A DNA stretch of 64,000 bases. It comes from Acanthopleura granulata (lineage: Eukaryota; Mollusca; Polyplacophora; Chitonida; Chitonidae). Of the stretch, positions 59,360 through 64,000 are shown piece by piece (within the stretch, counting starts at the first letter, position 1; every line of letters starts with the position of its first letter). The notes under the pieces were generated by a model that saw only the letters and a program-made list of their open reading frames with translations, was not told where the DNA came from and did not search any database. Where the stretch lies: the NCBI GenBank assembly GCA_016165875.1, contig JABBOT010000007.1:20853703-20917702 (forward strand). Reading direction: 5' to 3'. The position numbers and the translations under genes are program-made.

Positions 59360-59560
59360 TGGCACTTGATCATGGTTTACACGGCAGTGTTATCTGATAT
59401 ACAGGGAGTTATTTATCCCCAGGGAGTAGAGGGACGAAAATGTCACCGTCTCCGTCAACGAACATACTGCAACGAGGGGCCCAACTTTCTTGAACATATA
59501 GATGACTTTATTAAGTTAAAACACTTTGCTTTTGCAATACATGAAGCTGTGGACGGGTTA
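59360..59560 (+). CDS. candidate internal exon, unknown protein (copy B)
   Basis: Twin of 39,188-39,388, with the same acceptor and TTA/GTAAGA donor, the same length and an open frame. It encodes VYTAVLSDIQGVIYPQGVEG, KCHRLRQRTYC and DDFIKLKHFAFAIHEAVDG. The function is unknown. Confidence 0.35.
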
Positions 59561-60159
59561 GTAAGAATACATTATCAAACCTCGTAATTTAATTCCCACT
59601 GCTTATAAAACATCGATTTTATGGAGTTTATTTAGAATGTGCGTGTCCTCATATCCAAACTGCTAGTATTCTTAATATCATTCATGCTGTTAAACTTTTA
59701 ATCTCTATACTATGTAAACCATTACCAAAAGCTTTTCAAGACATACCCTTTGGCTGGAAGTTGGCAGGACGAATAACAAACCAGAGATCGAAGCGCCTCA
59801 CTTCACGAAGTATTTGGCTGAAATTCAAGGTTGGTTAAATTATCAGTTGTAAAGAAAATAAAATATGAGGCTGATCTACTGGAAGAACGTTTCGTATATT
59901 TAAGCACCAGTGTTCAGCAGAGGAACCTATCACCTTCAACAAAGTAAATGTTTCTCGTGAGGAACTGGCTATATATACACACCAGACCTACTTGACAGGT
60001 GCCTTACAGCTTGCACAAATACAATGGTTTTTCGTATGGGTGAGAACAATTCAGCGAAACAATATAGGCACACACAATGCTGATAGAACAACTTCAGGTT
60101 CGGGTTTTTTAAATACACTTAGCTTATTAGACAAATAGACAGATTTTATGAAAACCAAA
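59561..60159. other. unrecognised stretch (copy B)
   Basis: No feature is recognised. Matches 39,389-39,978. Confidence 0.35.
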
Positions 60160-60923
60160 CATATACATAAATAAATAATTGCATAAATAAATGAATAAAT
60201 AATCAAATATATAAATGAATACTTATTAAATAGATAAATAAATAACTATGCGTAACTTAGGCACCACCGGAAGAATCTTTTATACGAAACCGTATAGTTG
60301 TGGAACATATGTAGGGCAACCTGCTTAAGAAACACCTGACTTATATTAAAATATTTTTCATATTTTTTTTTAGGCCAGGTCCCAAGTGTGGGACAGGTTA
60401 TGTTGTACTCCCCCTCCCCGCCCCTTCATGATTAAGTGTAGGATTATTAACACGGACCAAAATATCCGCTTAACCCCTCGTTCAAACCACAGAGGCTCTC
60501 TGCTGAGAACTTCGAGATTTTCAGTTGAGAATTCATGGTCCGAATTACATAAGTGTTCGGACAATACGAGGTCATTGCCGTGAGATGAAGCTTGGTTGAC
60601 GGTGGTTTGAACGAGGGGCTAAAGAAGTTATTTTGGTCCGTGTGAATACACTCAGTCGTTACGGGGGTAGGGGGTTACGATATAACCTATCTAGCACTTG
60701 GATCCGGCCTTAGAAAAAATATGAAAAAGTTTAGTTCAAGTCAAGTGTTTCTTAAGCAGGTTACCCGATACATGTTTCCTACTGGTACGGTTTCGTATAA
60801 AAGACTCTTCCGGTGGTGCTTAAGTTACGCATACTTATTTATTTATCTATTTAATAAGTATTCACTTATATGTTTGGTTATTTATTCATTTATTTATGTC
60901 ATTATTTATTTATGTATATATTT
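60160..60923. repeat. foldback element: long imperfect inverted repeat
   Basis: Left arm about 60,160-60,497, right arm about 60,604-60,923, loop about 106 bp. Arm pairs visible by eye: AATACTTATTAAATAGATAA with TTATCTATTTAATAAGTATT; GGCACCACCGGAAGA with TCTTCCGGTGGTGC; CCTGCTTAAGAAACAC with GTGTTTCTTAAGCAGG; CACGGACCAAAATA with TATTTTGGTCCGTG; CCCCTCGTTCAAACCAC with GTGGTTTGAACGAGGGG. Overall the arms are about 80% complementary. No coding capacity and no clear target-site duplication. It may be a foldback/MITE-type DNA element or two inverted copies of one repeat. Confidence 0.88.
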
Positions 60924-61984
60924 ATAACACTGTAAATAGCTAGTATTAGCCCATACACTTGTGAGTTAAAACTAACTCCCCGGAATGCCGTGTTTGATAT
61001 GGTTGATATTCATAAAACCAGTATGCAGGACGAGAAGAAAAACGAGAGGGAATATAGGCTGGAAGCGAAATTTTCAACTATAAATGTGCGTAAGTTCCAA
61101 TCGAACTTACTCTTTCTTGAATCTCTATAAAGCAATCTTAACTCTTTGAATGAGGTCCGTATACATTCTTACATAAGCACGTGCTAATCAATTTCACAAA
61201 TTCGAACGACAAATTTTACAGTGTACTGTAGCCAATTGGTTGCGGTGACTCCCCTTTGATGATGCCAGCCTATCTCAGACAAGCTGTGGAATGAGCGAAT
61301 CAGCCCGTACCTTTGCCTGAGCGACATGCAGGTGCAGAGGAACGAGAAACTGAAGCACGGTCAAATGTGACCCCCGTTATGGGACAGATGAACACGTCAA
61401 GTCGCATTTTGTGGCAAATGATAAATTATTTTACAGTGAATGAAAAGTGATTCTGAATAAAATGCAACTGAATACGAAAGTATGACATGATCATTTCATA
61501 TTAGTTTTATCACGACATCGCACGCACTTGGTCAGGCACAATGCAAATGATCCATTTTAAAATTGCATCCAAATTGCTATATAGAAAATTTATTTTGGTC
61601 CACCATCTATGAGCTAAATCAGAACTTCAATGCTTTAACCCGTCCCAACCTGTCTCCAGCCCATGATCTGACACTAGTATATAAGTAAATACCTCTCAGA
61701 TGTTCATTAACTACATAAACAAAACTTCAACATGGCATAAAATATAACAGAATTTCATTACCAGCTCATGAAAGCGTGAAAGCATTCCATTGTCTTCCTA
61801 ATGTGCACATCCTGTTGTTAGTAATCATGCGTAAAAGTAAACCGGAATACGCCAAGGTCGGGGAAGGCACGGATCTGCGACCCGAAAGAGAACGCTGGAA
61901 GGCGCTGACCTGTGCCTTCCGTGTATTCCGCAGGAACGCGAAGGTCGCGGTTTTGTCATAACCGCGCAGAAATTATAAAAATAA
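60924..61984. other. unrecognised stretch
   Basis: No repeat is recognised. A 61-codon frame at 61,776-61,961 ends in a basic, charged stretch (RPERERWKALTCAFRVFRRN) that reads somewhat like protein but has no family or splice support. Confidence 0.3.
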
Positions 61985-63315
61985 ACGGTCAATTATATCA
62001 TTCTATGAGTGATATATCCGGCTACTTAGCAAGGCACTGGCCTGTAACAAACCTGGACCATTTGCAGTTTTCGTTTTACTGTTTGCTAAAGGGAAAGACG
62101 ATAATGTTATTATTGCAGGTGCAAAGACCATGACAAAATGTATTTGGGAATACCCTCAATCAATTTTTTATACATTGATTCCGCAAATTAAAAACAGTCA
62201 TATATTTTGATTGTATTATACATCTTTATGTTCATCTCTGAATACAGTTCTCCTGCAGAGTACCCCTGTTATATGTGCCTATGAAAACGCTAATATGATA
62301 TATCTGCTTCAGGGCCATAACGGAGCCGACGTGACGTTAGTGATGCACCGCATCATCAAGATAGCCAAGAAAGACACCAAACAATCAAAATATTTTACAG
62401 CGCTTAATTTGACAGAAAAAAATCTAAAAATTCTGTGAATGTTTTTTGTTACAGTCTTTACTGGTTTCCTCACTCACTATAGCGTAATATTTGTGTCTTA
62501 TTTCACTCTTAAATGTGACGACAACACATCGTCTTGATAAATTCCACACCAATCATGTGTAGTAAATTATTACCCTCTAATAAACTTTAACGTCACTGCA
62601 GTTTTTATTCAAATTTGTTTAATCGAGGAGTTAGTGAAAATTTGCTACCAAGTAAGGGCAGGAACAGCTGGAATTAAATTCTAACTGAGGTACGTCGTAA
62701 ATAAGCAAGAAGCCGGTTTTGTTAGGGTGACAATTAAACAACTATGTCACACCGTCGTCGCTACTCTCTATTTAAACACAACGCTTTAGTGTTTTTATAT
62801 TGTGTGCATTGACTTAACGATAGCCTTTGTCCCCTTGTCGACCAACAAGTCCGCAATAAACATAATTATGCATAGTAGACTGAAATGAGATTGAGTACCT
62901 GCGAAAAAACAATTATGTTCTGAATTCTATATTTATCTGTTACAGTACGAAAGACTGCCCTAACTATAATTTCTGTACATATGAAATTTGAACATATTAA
63001 TAAAATTGTCTATAGAGCTGTCTGTGCATTTTAATTTTAATTAGGCATACACAAAAATATACGTAAGGTCCAAGTTGATGTATGTCAGTATTTATTGTAA
63101 AAATTCAAGACAACCAAAAAAATATATTGCAACGTTTTGACATAGGTGAGTAAGGTATCAAAAATAACGATAAACTAAGAAATCTAGGGAATGTTACACT
63201 AAAAAGATTGACCCAGGATATATGTTCTGATTATATTTGGTGCTCTCTCTACAGTGTACAAAATGTAGAAGGCTGTGTAAAAAATGTTAAGAATTCACAT
63301 TTAGTTTTAAATATG
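61985..63315. repeat. diverged direct repeat, copy 2 (partner 3,735-5,205)
   Basis: Collinear with the left-edge block in the same orientation. See the partner entry for shared words. It differs by indels, such as an inserted GATTGACCCAGGATATATGT block near 63,205. It contains the open version of the candidate last exon. Confidence 0.75.
62313..62438 (+). CDS. candidate last exon, unknown protein
   Basis: Follows a TATATCTGCTTCAG acceptor-like site and is open in phase 0 for 41 codons to TGA at 62,436-62,438: GHNGADVTLVMHRIIKIAKK, DTKQSKYF, ending LTEKNLKIL. The frame is also open back to 62,211. The related block at 4,134 is wrecked by small indels, while this one reads through. The peptide has an amphipathic basic helix (VMHRIIKIAKK). 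No family is recognised and no upstream exon is certain. It could be a real 3' exon or a relic that happens to be open. Confidence 0.35.
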   Translation, partial: GHNGADVTLVMHRIIKIAKKDTKQSKYFTALNLTEKNLKIL

Positions 63316-63379
63316 GTCTCGATGTAAGTATAAAGCGATTGGATGTGGTGATATTAATTGCATATTCCTTTTAAAAACG
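63316..63379. other. short unrecognised spacer
   Basis: Between the end of the diverged direct repeat and the L1-ORF1-like fragment. No feature. Confidence 0.3.
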
Positions 63380-63884
63380 AGCTCCAGTCGTAAGCTGAAG
63401 AAATGAAGAGTGTGCAAACTGAAACAACAGAGTTAGCAAAATCGGTCAATTTCTCGATGGCAAAGTCATTGGGATTACCAGCACTAAGCCGGAAAAACCA
63501 GAAAGGCTAACATTCGATATCTGCAATCGTAAGTGGAATTTAATAGTAAAAGGCATTGCTGGAATTACACGCAAAGATGTGCTCGGGACGAATAAACTTT
63601 TGCGAGATATGTTCTGTAATTAGCTTAAAATATCCAGAGAGGAAGTCGAGAGAATGCTGTTTCGAATTGTGCACGGACTGGCCGGTGGCAAGGAAGGCCT
63701 TAAAAACATAATTGTTCGGTTGCTACGCCTCAGAGATCGTCATCATGTGTTGACAGCAGCCCGAAAACTTCCTCGCGGCACTATCCACAGTGCTGTTCAT
63801 GATCTCTCCCAAGTCTTAGATCGACGTGGGTATGAGCTGTCAAAACATCTGCACGGAATGGCATCTAATGAACAAGTTAAGTAG
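63380..63884 (+). pseudogene. L1-ORF1-like (transposase_22-type) RNA-binding protein fragment
   Basis: After a short charged segment in another frame (MKSVQTETTELAKSVNF, coiled-coil-like), the frame from 63,423 reads CNRKWNLIVKGIAGITRKD (an RRM-like first strand). A TAG follows at 63,621-63,623, then KISREEVERMLFRIVHG, IIVRLLRLRDRHHVLTAARK, LPRGTIHSAVHDLSQVLDRR. The layout of coiled coil, RRM and a C-terminal domain with an 'IIV-FL--RDR--VL-AARKL' core is that of L1-type ORF1 proteins, RNA chaperones of LINE ribonucleoprotein particles. The internal stop and a frameshift mark it as a relic. No ORF2 follows before the end of the window. Confidence 0.68.
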
Positions 63885-64000
63885 AAAATATCATGGCTCA
63901 GAGATGCTCCTTTACTTAAATTTACTGCAAAGTCATCACCGTTGAAGAGAGGTACGATAGGAGATGCATTATATAAAAAAAATTAAAAATAACACATGCA
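63885..64000. other. right edge, unrecognised
   Basis: A-rich, with no feature. It may include the end of the L1-like fragment's ORF1. Confidence 0.3.

Larger units (their letters stand above)
40194..60352 (+). repeat. 20-kb direct repeat, copy B
   Basis: Begins with AAATTTTATTGAAATAACAC, the same base at which copy A begins inside ORF2 (19,958), directly after the gap. Differences from A: the LINE 3' UTR is present (43,660-44,211), one instead of two 110-bp units, a SINE insertion (49,979-50,293), absence of the Ty3 protease segment, and small indels. Confidence 0.97.

Noticed and set aside
60370..60583. Overlapping frames inside the foldback
   Set aside because: They lie on both strands across the inverted repeat and read through its arms, with no protein signature.
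60160..60923. microRNA precursor
   Set aside because: The hairpin is far longer than an animal miRNA precursor and is better explained as a foldback repeat. Small-RNA data would be needed to argue otherwise.
61776..61961. 61-codon frame as an exon
   Set aside because: Peptide-like composition (RPERERWKALTCAFRVF) but no credible acceptor/donor and no homologue recognised. Kept only as a note in the flank entry.

Overview
Eukaryotic, probably molluscan (gastropod-like) genomic DNA. The evidence is intron-style splice sites, AT-rich non-coding sequence, LINEs that end in ATTC-type repeats with a 3' end I associate with marine gastropods, and a tRNA-headed SINE family widespread in molluscs. There are no bacterial-style operons. 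Almost everything recognisable is a transposable-element relic. The only recognisable host coding sequence is one exon of a trypsin-like serine protease (13,918-14,117). There are two further candidate exons of unknown function (39,188-39,388 with its twin 59,360-59,560; and 62,313-62,438).

Layout. 0.3-1.3 kb: SINE next to a broken hAT-type transposase (minus). 2.7-2.85 kb: LINE 3' end. 3.74-5.2 kb: diverged direct repeat of 62.0-63.3 kb. 7.02-12.75 kb: a full-length 5.7-kb I-superfamily-like LINE (minus) flanked by a 12-bp target-site duplication, with ORF1 and ORF2 both broken. 13.9-14.1 kb: protease exon. 15.0-15.57 kb: L1/Tx1-type LINE fragment whose two halves are inverted relative to each other. 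15.57-16.09 kb: a 24-bp minisatellite in which many units carry a tRNA-Leu/Ser A-box-like motif. 16.45-18.39 kb: minus-strand LINE fragment, interrupted by a plus-strand LINE of the same family (18.39-23.57 kb). 23.6-40.18 kb: a pogo/Tigger-like DNA transposon, a Ty3/gypsy-like relic (minus), SINEs and unrecognised sequence.

The dominant feature is that 19,958-40,180 is repeated in the same orientation as 40,194-60,352, at about 96-99% identity in the stretches compared by eye. The copies (A and B) meet at a 13-N gap (40,181-40,193). Copy B starts inside the LINE exactly at the gap, and copy A stops exactly at the gap inside an imperfect foldback that copy B reads through (60,160-60,923). This is the pattern expected from two overlapping haplotype contigs placed end to end without merging. 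A true tandem duplication cannot be excluded from sequence alone. The copies differ by insertions and deletions, including a SINE in B with its own target-site duplication.

60.9-64 kb: unrecognised sequence, the partner of the 3.74-5.2 kb repeat with an intact candidate last exon, and an L1-ORF1-like fragment at the right edge. Mobile-element genes in the window are all interrupted, so no autonomous element is expected to be active here. No rRNA, tRNA gene or CRISPR array was seen.
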